Source: Janibacter melonis
GTDB taxonomy: Bacteria > Actinomycetota > Actinomycetes > Actinomycetales > Dermatophilaceae
Assembly: GCF_020567375.1 (NCBI RefSeq)
Contig: NZ_JAJBZM010000001.1
Location: forward strand, 605,396-669,395
DNA: 64,000 bases
Direction of reading: 5' to 3'
Positions within the stretch are counted from its first letter, which is position 1, and each line of letters starts with the position of its first letter. Position numbers and translations under genes: made by a program. Shown here one piece after another: positions 25,187-36,711 of this stretch. Below the pieces are notes generated by a model. The model was given only the letters and a program-made list of their open reading frames with translations, had not been told where the DNA came from and searched no databases.

Positions 25187-26089
25187 ATGATCGACGCTGC
25201 AGGGCTGCGGGTGATGCGCGCCATCGCTGACGAGGGCAGCTTCACCGCCGCCGCGCTCGCGCTCGGGTACTCCCAGCCGGCGGTCTCGCAGATGGTGCGC
25301 CGTCTCGAGCAGCGCACCGGCACGGTGCTCGTCGAGAAGGTCGGTCGCTCGGTGCGCCTCACCGAGGCGGGCGAGGTGCTCGCCCGGCACGCCGGACCGG
25401 TCCTCGCCGCGCTCGACGCCGCCGAGGAAGAGGTGGCAGCCATCGCCGGCCTGCGCGCCGGTCGGGTCCGGCTGATGGCCTTCCCGAGCTCGTCGGTCAC
25501 CCTCGTGCCCCGCGCCCTCGCCGCGGTGCGCCGCGCGCACCCGGACGTCAAGGTCACCTTCACCGAGGCCGAGCCGCCCGAGTCGCTCGCGGCGCTGCGC
25601 GGCGGCGACTGCGACCTCGCGGTCGCCTTCAGCTACGACGGCACCGACCTCGGGCGGGGCGAGGACCTCGAGGGCTTCGTCGTCCACCCCCTCCTCACCG
25701 AGGAGGTGGGCATCGCGCTGCCGAAGGGGCACCGCCTCGCCGAGGAGGAGCGGGTCGACCTCTCCGACCTCTCGGAGGAGGAGTGGATCGCGGGCTGCCC
25801 GCGATGTCGCGGTCACCTGCTGCAGATCTCGCACGACGCGGGCTTCGCCCCACGCGTCGCCTTCGAGACCGAGGACTACGTCGCGGTGCAGGGCTTCGTC
25901 GCCGCGGGGCTGGGCGTCGCGCTCATCCCCGACATCATCCGCGAGGCCACGGCCAACGACGACGTCGTCGTGCGCCCGCTCAACCCGCCGACCCGGCGCC
26001 ACATCCACGTCGTGACGACCGAGGACCTCCAGCGCGTGCCGGCCGTGCAGGCCGCGGTCACCGCTCTCGTCGACGCCGCGGCCCGCTGA
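25187..26089 (+). CDS. LysR family transcriptional regulator
   Basis: 300 residues. The N-terminal winged helix (1-60) has FTAAALALGYSQPAVSQMVRRLEQ, the LysR HTH signature. The effector-binding domain begins near 90 (GRVRLMAFPSSSVTLVPRAL) and shows the two-lobed pattern to the end. The hinge residues and the CPRCRGHLLQIS segment carry two cysteines that could sense redox, though that is speculation. The start ATG is at MIDAAGLRVMRAI. The divergent neighbour across an octamer hairpin is a sirtuin. The target gene and effector cannot be read from the sequence. Confidence 0.92.
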   Translation: MIDAAGLRVMRAIADEGSFTAAALALGYSQPAVSQMVRRLEQRTGTVLVEKVGRSVRLTEAGEVLARHAGPVLAALDAAEEEVAAIAGLRAGRVRLMAFPSSSVTLVPRALAAVRRAHPDVKVTFTEAEPPESLAALRGGDCDLAVAFSYDGTDLGRGEDLEGFVVHPLLTEEVGIALPKGHRLAEEERVDLSDLSEEEWIAGCPRCRGHLLQISHDAGFAPRVAFETEDYVAVQGFVAAGLGVALIPDIIREATANDDVVVRPLNPPTRRHIHVVTTEDLQRVPAVQAAVTALVDAAAR

Positions 26090-26093
26090 GGGC

Positions 26094-26234
26094 CTAGCTG
26101 CTCGCGCCGGCCTCGGCGTGCTGGCCGTCGCACCACTGCTCGTCGGGGACCTGCGCGCGCACCTGGTCGACGTGCTCGCCGCAGCCGGCCCAGGTCGTCT
26201 TGCCGCAGATCTCGCACGGGACGGGTCGGCACAT
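26094..26234 (-). CDS. Small Cys-rich protein of 46 residues
   Basis: A short gene with AGGAG 10 nt before the ATG. The product begins MCRPVPCEICGKTTWAGCGE and continues with HVDQVRAQVPDEQWCDGQHA. Five of the 46 residues are cysteine, including CEIC and CGE-type spacings, suggesting a zinc ribbon or metal site. Small proteins starting MCRxxxCxxCGKTTWAGCG recur in actinobacteria without known function. The frame is supported by codon usage and a ribosome site. Confidence 0.75.
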   Translation of the reverse strand: MCRPVPCEICGKTTWAGCGEHVDQVRAQVPDEQWCDGQHAEAGASS

Positions 26235-26392
26235 GAGGATCACGCTCCTGCTCGATCGGGACTGATGTCACCGCGAGGGTAGCCCCCGCGGGTCTCGTCC
26301 CCCTCACCCACAGGGGCCCCTCGGCGCGGTCCGCCGTCCACAGCCTGCCGTGGTGGCCTGCTGCGAGCCCCCGGCGTTCGTAACGTCGCGCC

Positions 26393-27289
26393 ATGCGCAG
26401 ACCGGACGAGCCCAGCGAGCGCCTGCGACGCATCCTCGACGGCGTCGAGGACGCCCGCGCCACCGACCCCGTGGACGGCGACCCCGACCTCGGCCCCGAT
26501 CTCCCCGACGAGGGGACGCGAGACGGGCCGGTGCCCCAGCCGCCCCGGCCGCTGACCCTGCCGTCGAGCATCGCGACGGCCCGGTGGCGGGTCCGTCCCC
26601 GCGCGGTCGTCGGGGTGGCCCTGCTGCTCGCGGTCGCCGTCACGGTGCTCGGGGTCCGGCTGCACCTCGCCCAGCGCGACGCGCTGCCGCAGGCCGCACC
26701 GGCCACGTCGGGCGGTCCGGCCGTGGTGGCGACCGGTGACCGCTCCGGCTTCGAGACGGGCGTCGGCACCGAGCCGGTGCCCAGCGGCACCGCACCGGCT
26801 CGAGCCACGCCGGCGGCGGAGGTGTACGTGCACGTCGTGGGACGGGTGCGCAGCCCGGGGGTGGTCACCGTGCCCGCAGGCGCCCGCGTCGAGGAGGCGA
26901 TCAAGGGCGCCGGGGGCGTGCGCGAGGGTGCCGATCTCGCCCAGGTCAACCTCGCCCGACCGGTCGTCGACGGCGAGCAGGTGGTCGTCCCGCGCGAAGG
27001 GGGCGCCACCCCCGTTGCCGGAGGGGTCCCCGCACCCGCCGGACCCACGGCACCGGCTGCTGCTCCGGGCGGACCGGCGGGCACCGCGGCCCCGTCGGCG
27101 CCGGTCGACCTCAACACCGCCGACCAGGCCACGCTGGAGACCCTGCCCGGCGTCGGACCCGTCCTCGCCGCACGGATCGTCGAGTGGCGCACGACGAACG
27201 GCGGCTTCACCACCGTCGAGGAGCTCGACGAGGTCTCGGGCATCGGCGAGAAGCTCTACGCCCAGATCAGCCCGAAGGTCACCGTGTGA
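26393..27289 (+). CDS. comEA: ComEA-family DNA-binding protein
   Basis: 298 residues. ComEA binds transforming DNA outside the membrane. The N-terminal cytoplasmic region of about 70 residues is unusually long. One membrane helix (71-89, VVGVALLLAVAVTVLGV) follows. An SLBB-like domain (144-199, EVYVHVVGRVRSPGVVTV) comes next. A Pro/Ala-rich linker leads to the C-terminal helix-hairpin-helix pair (238-296, VDLNTADQATLETLPGVGPVLAARI and VSGIGEKLYAQI). Stop and start of comEC overlap (GTGA). A single octamer CGAAGGGG lies in the linker. The domain order is that of classical actinobacterial ComEA. Confidence 0.94.
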   Translation: MRRPDEPSERLRRILDGVEDARATDPVDGDPDLGPDLPDEGTRDGPVPQPPRPLTLPSSIATARWRVRPRAVVGVALLLAVAVTVLGVRLHLAQRDALPQAAPATSGGPAVVATGDRSGFETGVGTEPVPSGTAPARATPAAEVYVHVVGRVRSPGVVTVPAGARVEEAIKGAGGVREGADLAQVNLARPVVDGEQVVVPREGGATPVAGGVPAPAGPTAPAAAPGGPAGTAAPSAPVDLNTADQATLETLPGVGPVLAARIVEWRTTNGGFTTVEELDEVSGIGEKLYAQISPKVTV

Positions 27290-29802
27290 GCCCCGGGCCG
27301 GCGCGGCGGGAGCCGACGAGCACCGCGCCGGTGAGGGCGCCCGACCGGGTCGACCTGCGTCTGCTCGTGCCCGCTCTCGCCGCCTGGGCCGTCACGGTCG
27401 GCGCCCTGGGTGTGCCGGTGCCGGTGCGGGTCGGGTGCGCGCTCGCATGCCTCCTCCTCGGTGGCGTCGTCCTCGCGTCCCGCTCGCCCGCACACCGCCC
27501 GATCGCACACCGCCCGATCGCACACCGCCCGACAGCGCGACACGACGACGCGGGACACCAGGCGATGCGACGCCAGGCCGTGCGCGGCTCGTCCGGCACC
27601 CGCCCAGCGTCCTGGCGCTCCGGGCTCGCTGCGCTCCTGGGCCTGTCGTGCCTGACGAGCGCGGCCTGCCTGCTCGCCTCCGCGGCGCACGACACGCGCT
27701 CTCGGGTCGGCGGGGTCGTCGAGCTGGCCGAGCAGCGCGTGTCCGTGACGGGCACGGCCGTCGTCCTCGGCGAGCCGGTGCTCGTGCGGGGCCACGGGTC
27801 CGAGGAGCCCGCGGTGATGCTACGCGTGCGGCTGACCCAGACGAGCGTGCGCGGGCAGGTCCGGCGTCTGCACGCCCCCGTCGTCGTGCGCTCGTCGGAC
27901 CCGGCCTGGCGCGACCTGCGCTGGCACGACGAGATCCGCGTCGCCGGCACGCTCGTGCCCGGCCGCCCCGACGAGCCGACCGTCGCCGTGCTCCGGCCCC
28001 GCGGACCGCCCGAGGTCGGCGAGCGAGGGCCGCTGCTCGCCGCCGCCGACCACATGCGCTCACGGCTGCGCGAGGCGACCGACCACCTGCCCGCCGACGC
28101 ACGCGGGCTCGTGCCCGCCCTCGTCATCGGCGACACGAGCGCCACCCCGCCCGACCTCACCGACGACATGCTCGTCACCGGGATGTCGCACCTGTCGGCC
28201 GTGAGCGGGAGCAACGTCGCGATCGTCCTCGCCGCGGTGCTCGGCGCCTGCCGCCTCGCCGGCTGCCCCCGACGAGCCCGGCCGTGGGTGGCGGCTCTCG
28301 CACTGGCATGGTTCGTCGTGCTGGCCCGTCCGGAGCCCAGCGTCGTGCGTGCCGCGACGATGGGTCTCGTCGCGCTGCTCGGCATGAGCGCGTCGCGCCG
28401 TGGCGCGGGCGCGCCGGCGCTGTCCGCCGCGGTCGTCGTCCTCCTCCTGCTCGACCCGTGGCTCGCCCGCAGCTACGGCTTCGCGCTGTCGACGCTCGCG
28501 ACGCTCGGCCTCCTGCTCTTCGTGCGGCCGTGGGCGCGGGCGATCAACGCCCGGCTCCCCCGGCGCCTGCACGTCGTCGGCCCGGCCGTCGCCATCCCCG
28601 TCGCCGCGCATCTCGCGTGCGCCCCGGTCGTCGTCCTCCTCCAGGGCTCGGTGAGCACGGTGAGCGTGCTCGCCAACCTCGTCGCCGCCCCGCTCGTCGC
28701 CCCGACGACGGTCGCCGGCGTCCTCACCGCACTCGTCGCGCTGCTCTCCCCGAGCCTCGCGTCGTGGCCCGCCTGGCTGGCCGGCCTGCCGGCGCTGGGC
28801 ATCGCCCGCGTCGCCCGGGTCAGCGCGGACGTGCCCGGAGGATCCGTCGACTGGCCGGACGGCACCCCGGGGGCGCTCCTGCTCGCCGGCCTCACCGTGC
28901 TCGGGCTCCTCGCCGCGCCCTACCTCGGCCACCGGGCCCGCGCGGCGCCGGTGCTCGCGTGCTGCGTCGTCCTCGTCCTCGCCAGCGCCGCCGTCCCCCG
29001 GCGGGTGCTCGTCGACGTGCCGGACGACTGGGTGATGGCGGCCTGCGACGTCGGCCAGGGCGACGCGCTGGTCCTCGCCACCGGGCCGGGTCGCGCGGTG
29101 CTCGTCGACGTCGGCCCGGACCCCGCCGCGGTCGACAGCTGCCTGTCCCGGCTCGGCGTGCGCCGGCTGGACGCGGTCGTGCTGACCCACCTGCACGCCG
29201 ACCACGTCGGCGGTCTCACCGGCGCGCTCGACGACCGGCCCACCCAGCGGCTGCTCGTGTCGCCGGTGCGCGACCCCGAGGACGCGGACCGCGAGGTGCG
29301 GGCGGAGGCACGGCGCCGCGGCATCGCCGTGAGCGAGGTCGTCGCCGGCGACCGGCTGAGCCTCGGCCCGGTGACCGGCAGCGTGTGGTGGCCGGCCCGC
29401 CGGATCACCGAGGGCTCGGTGCCCAACAACGCCTCGCTGGTGCTGCGACTGCGGATCGGCGAGGTCGACGTGCTGCTGCTCGGCGACATCGAGCGCGAGG
29501 CCGGGCACGCGATCCTCCTCGCGCTGCGCCGAGACCCCGTGATGTCCGCAGCGGTGGCCGACGTCGACGTCCTCAAGGTCGCCCACCACGGCTCGGCGAA
29601 CGTCGACGAGGACCTCATGGCGGCCGTGGCCGCACCGGACGCCCTCATCAGCGTCGGTGCGGACAACGACTACGGCCACCCCGCCCCGCCCCTGCTCGCG
29701 CTCCTCGCCCGCACCGGCACGCGGGTCTGGCGCACCGACGTCGACGGCCTGCTCGTCGTCGTGCCCGACGGCGACGGCGCAGCGGTGGCCTCGCTCCCGT
29801 GA
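27286..29802 (+). CDS. comEC: ComEC/Rec2 competence DNA-uptake channel
   Basis: 838 residues beginning at GTG, 4-nt overlap with comEA. The product forms the inner-membrane channel for single-stranded DNA. The signature MSHLSAVSGSNVAIVLA lies near residue 300, followed by a membrane core of several spans (LALAWFVVLARPEPSVVRAATMG, YGFALSTLATLGLLLF). The C-terminal metallo-beta-lactamase-like domain (about 580-838) has VLTHLHADHVGG and LLLGDIEREA. An N-terminal tandem HRPIA repeat lies at about residues 67-81. The gene pair indicates competence potential. No holA or rpsT follows, unlike in many actinobacteria. Confidence 0.92.
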   Translation: MSPGPARREPTSTAPVRAPDRVDLRLLVPALAAWAVTVGALGVPVPVRVGCALACLLLGGVVLASRSPAHRPIAHRPIAHRPTARHDDAGHQAMRRQAVRGSSGTRPASWRSGLAALLGLSCLTSAACLLASAAHDTRSRVGGVVELAEQRVSVTGTAVVLGEPVLVRGHGSEEPAVMLRVRLTQTSVRGQVRRLHAPVVVRSSDPAWRDLRWHDEIRVAGTLVPGRPDEPTVAVLRPRGPPEVGERGPLLAAADHMRSRLREATDHLPADARGLVPALVIGDTSATPPDLTDDMLVTGMSHLSAVSGSNVAIVLAAVLGACRLAGCPRRARPWVAALALAWFVVLARPEPSVVRAATMGLVALLGMSASRRGAGAPALSAAVVVLLLLDPWLARSYGFALSTLATLGLLLFVRPWARAINARLPRRLHVVGPAVAIPVAAHLACAPVVVLLQGSVSTVSVLANLVAAPLVAPTTVAGVLTALVALLSPSLASWPAWLAGLPALGIARVARVSADVPGGSVDWPDGTPGALLLAGLTVLGLLAAPYLGHRARAAPVLACCVVLVLASAAVPRRVLVDVPDDWVMAACDVGQGDALVLATGPGRAVLVDVGPDPAAVDSCLSRLGVRRLDAVVLTHLHADHVGGLTGALDDRPTQRLLVSPVRDPEDADREVRAEARRRGIAVSEVVAGDRLSLGPVTGSVWWPARRITEGSVPNNASLVLRLRIGEVDVLLLGDIEREAGHAILLALRRDPVMSAAVADVDVLKVAHHGSANVDEDLMAAVAAPDALISVGADNDYGHPAPPLLALLARTGTRVWRTDVDGLLVVVPDGDGAAVASLP
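27490..27534 (+). repeat. 15-bp tandem repeat within comEC
   Basis: Two exact and one diverged copy of GCACACCGCCCGATC, in frame, encode HRPIA-HRPIA-HRPTA in the N-terminal extension of ComEC. A 15-bp unit keeps the frame. It is a candidate site for length change by slippage. Confidence 0.85.
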
Positions 29803-29849
29803 GGGCAGGACCGCGAGCGAGAGCCCGCCGCGACCTCCCGACCGCGAGA

Positions 29850-30695
29850 TCAGCTCTCGAAGCGGGGGGCGAGGGTCACCGCGACGGTGCCCGGCCCGAC
29901 GTGCGCGCCGATGACCGCGCCGAGCTCGACGACGCGGGGCTGCTCCTCGAGCGACGCCGCGAGGTGATCGCACAGCGTCTGGGCCCGCTCGTCGGCGTCG
30001 AGGTGGTGCACGGCGACGTCGAGCGTCGCCCCGCTCGCCCGGATGCGCCCCGCCCGCTCGAGGCAGATCGCCTCGAGCCGGCCCAGTGCCCGCCCCGCGG
30101 TGCGCACGCGCTCCAGCGGCTGGACCGCGCCGTCACGGACCTCGAGGATCGGCTTGATCGCCAGCGCGGACCCGAGCAGCGCCTGGGCGCCCCCGATCCG
30201 CCCGCCGCGGCGCAGGTGCTCGAGGGTGTCGACGTAGACGACGACCTCGCTGGCCGCGGTGACCCGGCGGGCCGCCGCCTCGCACGCGTCGAGGTCGGCG
30301 CCCGCCGCGGCGAGGACGGCGGCCTCCTCGGCCGCCACCCCCAGCGGACGGGCGATGGTCTGGGTGTCGACGACACGCACGGGCACGGGCGAGTCGACGG
30401 CGGCGCTCGCCGCCGCGTCGACGGTCCCCGACAGCGCCGAGGAGAGGTGCACCGACACGATCGCGTCGGCCCCCTGCTCGACGAGCCGCTCGTAGGCCTC
30501 GAGGAAGACGTGGGGGGTGGGCCGCGACGTCGAGACCGGCGAGCGCCGGCGCATCGACTGCGCGAGGAGCCCGGGGGCGAGCGTGCCGTCGGTGTGCGAC
30601 ACCCCGTCGACGACGACCTGGAGCGGCACCGTCGTCACCGACCCACGACCCGCCAGGACGGCGGTGGAGTCGGTGACGACGGCGACCGGGGGCAT
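29850..30695 (-). CDS. DegV family protein
   Basis: 281 residues. DegV proteins bind fatty acids and, in Gram-positive bacteria, deliver fatty acids to fatty-acid kinase. Features: VAVVTDSTAV (near the start), PSTSRPT-type loop (SPVSTSRPTPHVFLEAYERL), SVHLSSALSGT (ligand-binding), VVDTQTIARPLG, and the C-terminal VVELGAVIGAHVGPGTVAV, which matches the family. It is convergent with comEC. The N-terminal MPPVAVVT follows a low-complexity junction that is probably damaged in this assembly (see findings). The original start may read MTPVAVVT. Confidence 0.88.
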   Translation of the reverse strand: MPPVAVVTDSTAVLAGRGSVTTVPLQVVVDGVSHTDGTLAPGLLAQSMRRRSPVSTSRPTPHVFLEAYERLVEQGADAIVSVHLSSALSGTVDAAASAAVDSPVPVRVVDTQTIARPLGVAAEEAAVLAAAGADLDACEAAARRVTAASEVVVYVDTLEHLRRGGRIGGAQALLGSALAIKPILEVRDGAVQPLERVRTAGRALGRLEAICLERAGRIRASGATLDVAVHHLDADERAQTLCDHLAASLEEQPRVVELGAVIGAHVGPGTVAVTLAPRFES

Positions 30696-30866
30696 CGGGG
30701 CCGGCCCGCCCGACGTTGACGAGCTTCGGGGCGCGCAAGACGGCCGGGCGCCCGGGGGGGGCCCCCCCCCCCGCCCCCCCCGGGCGGCGGCCCCCCCGGC
30801 CCCCCCCCCCCCCCCCCCCCCGGCGGGGGGGGGGGGGGGGCCCCCCCGGCGACCGGGGTCATCGGC
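30696..30866. repeat. Low-complexity G/C junction with a flanking direct duplication
   Basis: Runs of up to about 20 C and about 15 G (30754-30847) separate two copies of the leuS 3' end. The core CGACGTTGACGAGCTTCGG recurs at 30711 and 30878, and the flanking GGCGACCGGGG...CATCGG recurs at 30682 and 30849. The first copy lies next to degV and the second is the true leuS end. Probably an assembly or consensus error at a strong hairpin rather than biology. Confidence 0.75.
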
Positions 30867-33767
<2,901 letters not shown>

Positions 33768-33838
33768 CGGTCCTTGTCTCTCGCGATCGTCAGCGGGCAC
33801 GGGAGCCCGACATGTCAGGGTACCGGCCGTGCGCCGGC

Positions 33839-33878
33839 CCCCTTCGCCGCGCCCACGACGACGAGCGGCGAAGGGGGG
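33839..33878 (-). terminator. Terminator after the ElyC/YdcF gene, octamer arms
   Basis: CCCCCTTCGCCGC and GCGGCGAAGGGGG pair over 13 bp around a 14-nt loop, just beyond the stop at 33879 of the YdcF-type gene on the minus strand. The octamer pair is inverted here relative to the other hairpins (CCCCTTCG first). Confidence 0.75.
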
Positions 33879-34541
33879 TCAGTCCCGCGCCCGCTCGAGG
33901 GCGTCGGTGACGCCGGGCTCGACGGGCCCGAGGACCGGGTCGCGCCGGGTGATGACGTCGGCGGCGGCCTTGACGTTCGCGAGCACCTCGCGCTGGCGAC
34001 CGGCCGACCACGTGCCGCCCCACCGCCGGGCCGTCTCGTCGCCGACGGCGTCGACGGGCAGCCCGACTGCCCGGCAGACCGCGACGACGCGGGGCACGTG
34101 GTAGCCCTGCGAGACGACCGTCGCGCTGCTCACCTGGAAGACCCGCTTGGCCCGCACGCACGTGTCGTAGCTGTCCAGCCCCGCGTAGTCGAGGACAACC
34201 CGGTCTCGGTCGACCCCGCGGTCGACGAGGTAGTCGCGCATCGCGCTCGGCTCGTCGTAGTCGTGGCTGCGGTTGTCACCGCTGACGAGGACGACCTCGA
34301 CCTTGTCCTCGCGGACGAGCTCGGCCGCGATGTCGAGCCGCGCCTGGAGGAAGGGGCTCGGCGACCCGTCCGGCGCCAGCCCGGCACCGAGGACGATCGC
34401 GACGGGGTGCCGTGGCACGTCCTGCGCGGTGTAGAGGTGCCCGGAGGACGAGCGGGCCACCCAGAGGTTGGGCCCGCCGACGACGAGCGCGACGAGGAGC
34501 ACGAGCCCGCCGGCGGCGAGCAGCAGCCGTCGCCGGGTCAT
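33879..34541 (-). CDS. YdcF/ElyC/SanA family protein (DUF218)
   Basis: 220 residues. One N-terminal membrane helix (LLLAAGGLVLLVALVVGG) is followed by the DUF218 domain: AIVLGAGLAPDGSPSPFLQARLD, VVLVSGDNRSHDYDEPSAM, VVLDYAGLDSYDTCVRAKRVF, VVSQGYHVPRVVAVCR. The family is linked to envelope integrity (SanA, ElyC) and its reaction is uncertain. The start ATG overlaps the upstream TGA (ATGA). This is the distal gene of a pair with the lysoplasmalogenase-like gene, which suggests membrane-lipid or envelope work. Confidence 0.88.
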   Translation of the reverse strand: MTRRRLLLAAGGLVLLVALVVGGPNLWVARSSSGHLYTAQDVPRHPVAIVLGAGLAPDGSPSPFLQARLDIAAELVREDKVEVVLVSGDNRSHDYDEPSAMRDYLVDRGVDRDRVVLDYAGLDSYDTCVRAKRVFQVSSATVVSQGYHVPRVVAVCRAVGLPVDAVGDETARRWGGTWSAGRQREVLANVKAAADVITRRDPVLGPVEPGVTDALERARD

Positions 34542-35206
34542 CGCTGCCCCCGGGCGTGGCGCAGGGCCCCGACGACGACGAGGGTCTGGGCCAGCAGGTA
34601 CGGGACCATGACGCGGACCCCGGCGGCCGGCACGGGCGCGACGAAGGCGTCGCGCGCGAGCACCGTGTCGCTGAGCACGAAGAGCGACGAGCCGGTGCCG
34701 AGCACGACGTCCTGCGTCGACCACGCGGCCAGGCTCGTCGCGCCGATGACCGCCATGTACGCGGCGACCGGTGCGGCTGCGGGCAGCCCGCCCTCTGCTG
34801 CGAGCGCCGGCAGCACCTCGCGGCTCGACCACAGGCACCCGGCGAGCACGAGACCGCCCGGCAGGACCCAGGCCGTGCGGTGCAGACCCATCCGGCGGGT
34901 CGCGTCGAGGTAGGCGAGGTGGCCGAGCAAGAAGCTCGTCAGCCCGCCGAGGAAGTACCCGCGCTGCTCGCCCCGCAGCAGGGCGACGTCGCCGACGAGG
35001 CCGAGCCCCAGCCCGCCGAGCACGCTGCGGCCCCACGGTCGCTCGTGCAGACCGGAGGCGAGGGCCGCCGAGCCGAGCGCCAGCATCGCGCCCGGCTTGG
35101 CGACGACCTCGGCGCGGCGGTGCCGGGCGGCGACGGCGACCCAGTCGGCGGCGACGGCTCCCGCGGTGAGCGTCCACAGCGCGGCACGGCGGCTGGGTCG
35201 GGTCAT
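34538..35206 (-). CDS. YhhN/TMEM86 lysoplasmalogenase family protein
   Basis: 222 residues from ATG at 35206; a GTG at 35215 is a possible alternative. About seven to eight membrane segments, including GRSVLGGLGLGLVGDVALL and GYFLGGLTSFLLGHLAYL with conserved glycine and aspartate. The family (YhhN, TMEM86) cleaves lysoplasmalogen vinyl-ether bonds in animals, with a broadly similar role assumed in bacteria. The stop overlaps the start of the YdcF-type gene. The N-terminal 40 residues are Arg/Ala-rich. Family recognised by its helical pattern and the GDVALLRGEQRGYFLGG segment. Confidence 0.8.
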   Translation of the reverse strand: MTRPSRRAALWTLTAGAVAADWVAVAARHRRAEVVAKPGAMLALGSAALASGLHERPWGRSVLGGLGLGLVGDVALLRGEQRGYFLGGLTSFLLGHLAYLDATRRMGLHRTAWVLPGGLVLAGCLWSSREVLPALAAEGGLPAAAPVAAYMAVIGATSLAAWSTQDVVLGTGSSLFVLSDTVLARDAFVAPVPAAGVRVMVPYLLAQTLVVVGALRHARGQR

Positions 35207-35216
35207 GGCGCGCACC

Positions 35217-36692
35217 CTACGGCGTGCGGAAGATCGTGCGGTGCCACTCCTTGTGCGCCGCCCCGGTGATGTCGGTCATCACGTGCTTGACCTGCGTGTA
35301 CTCCTCGAAGGAGTAGTGCGACATGTCCTTGCCGAAGCCGGACTGCTGGAAGCCGCCGTGCGGCATCTCGCTGATGATCGGGATGTGGTCGTTGACCCAC
35401 ACGCAGCCCGCCGAGATCTCGCGGGTCGCCCGCCCGGCGCGGTAGACGTCGCGCGTCCACACCGACGCCGCGAGCCCGTAGACCGAGTCGTTGGCCAGCG
35501 CGATCGCCTCGTCGTCGTCGGCGGCCGGCAGCACCGCGAGGACGGGCCCGAAGACCTCGTCTCGCACGATCTCGCTGTCCGCCGGGGCCCCGGTGACCAG
35601 GGTCGGCCGGTAGTACGCGCCGCGGGCGAGCTCGCCGGACGTCGGGGCCTCTCCCCCGGTGACGACCCGGGCGTACCCCTTCGCCCGCTCGACCATCGCC
35701 GCCACGCGGTCGCGGTGCTCCACCGAGACGAGGGATCCGAGGTCGGTCGCCTCGTCCCGGGTCGGCCCGAGGACGACCCGCTCGTAGAGCTCGGCGACCC
35801 CGTCGACGAAGGCGTCGTGGAGGCTCTCGTGGACGATCGCCCGCGTCGCGGCCGTGCAGTCCTGCCCGGAGTTGATGAGGGACCCGGCGACGGCGCCGTG
35901 GATCGCGGCGTCGAGGTCGGCGTCCTCGAGGACGACGAAGGGGGCCTTGCCCCCGAGCTCGAGGTGGACCCGCTTCGCGGTCGTCGCCGCCGCCTCGAGC
36001 ACGGTGCGCCCGACCCGGGTCGAGCCGGTGAAGGACACCATGTCGACGTCACGGTGCCGCAGCAGGTGCGAGCCGGCGTCGGCGCCGCGCCCGGTGACGA
36101 CGTTGACCACCCCGGCGGGCACCCCGGCCTCGAGGAAGGCCTCGGCGAAGAGCAGCGAGGTCGTCGGGGTGAGCTCGGAGGGCTTGAGGACGATGGTGTT
36201 GCCGGCCGCGATGGCGGGCAGGACCTTCCACGCGGCCATCTGCAGCGGGTAGTTCCACGGGGCGATCGAGCCGACGACGCCGATCGGCTCGCGGCGGATC
36301 GCCGACGTGTGGTCGGGGCTGTACTCGCCGCTCGCCAGGCCCGAGAGGTGACGCGCGGCGCCGGAGAAGAAGGCGACGTTGTCGACGGTGCCCGGCACGT
36401 CGAACTCGCGCGAGAGCCGGATCGGCTTGCCGCACTGGGCCGTCTCGGCCTGGGCGAGCTCCTCGGCGCGGTCGTCGAGCACCCGCGCGGTGCGGGCGAG
36501 CAGGTCCGAGCGCTCGCCCGGCGTCGTGCGCGACCACGTCGCGAAGGCGCTCCGGGCGGCCGCGACCGCGTGGTCGACGTCCCGCGGCGAGGCGAGGTCG
36601 ACGACGTCGAGCACCTCGCCGGTCGAGGGGTCGACGAGGTCGATCTGCTCGCCCGAGCCCCGGCGACGGGTGCCGTCGACGATCTGGTGCAT
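35217..36692 (-). CDS. Gamma-aminobutyraldehyde dehydrogenase-type aldehyde dehydrogenase
   Basis: 491 residues, an NAD(P)-dependent aldehyde dehydrogenase. PWNYPLQMAAWK, VLKPSELTPT, FTGSTRVGR and ELGGK are the classical motifs. The catalytic cysteine is in SGQDCTAATR. The segment ISEMPHGGFQQSGFGKDMSHYSFEEYTQVKHVM matches the putrescine-derived 4-aminobutyraldehyde dehydrogenase (PatD) group. The reaction turns 4-aminobutanal into GABA. There is no putrescine aminotransferase next to it. Substrate preference is therefore inferred from family resemblance. Confidence 0.85.
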   Translation of the reverse strand: MHQIVDGTRRRGSGEQIDLVDPSTGEVLDVVDLASPRDVDHAVAAARSAFATWSRTTPGERSDLLARTARVLDDRAEELAQAETAQCGKPIRLSREFDVPGTVDNVAFFSGAARHLSGLASGEYSPDHTSAIRREPIGVVGSIAPWNYPLQMAAWKVLPAIAAGNTIVLKPSELTPTTSLLFAEAFLEAGVPAGVVNVVTGRGADAGSHLLRHRDVDMVSFTGSTRVGRTVLEAAATTAKRVHLELGGKAPFVVLEDADLDAAIHGAVAGSLINSGQDCTAATRAIVHESLHDAFVDGVAELYERVVLGPTRDEATDLGSLVSVEHRDRVAAMVERAKGYARVVTGGEAPTSGELARGAYYRPTLVTGAPADSEIVRDEVFGPVLAVLPAADDDEAIALANDSVYGLAASVWTRDVYRAGRATREISAGCVWVNDHIPIISEMPHGGFQQSGFGKDMSHYSFEEYTQVKHVMTDITGAAHKEWHRTIFRTP

Positions 36693-36711
36693 GTCTGCTC
36701 CTTGCCCGACC

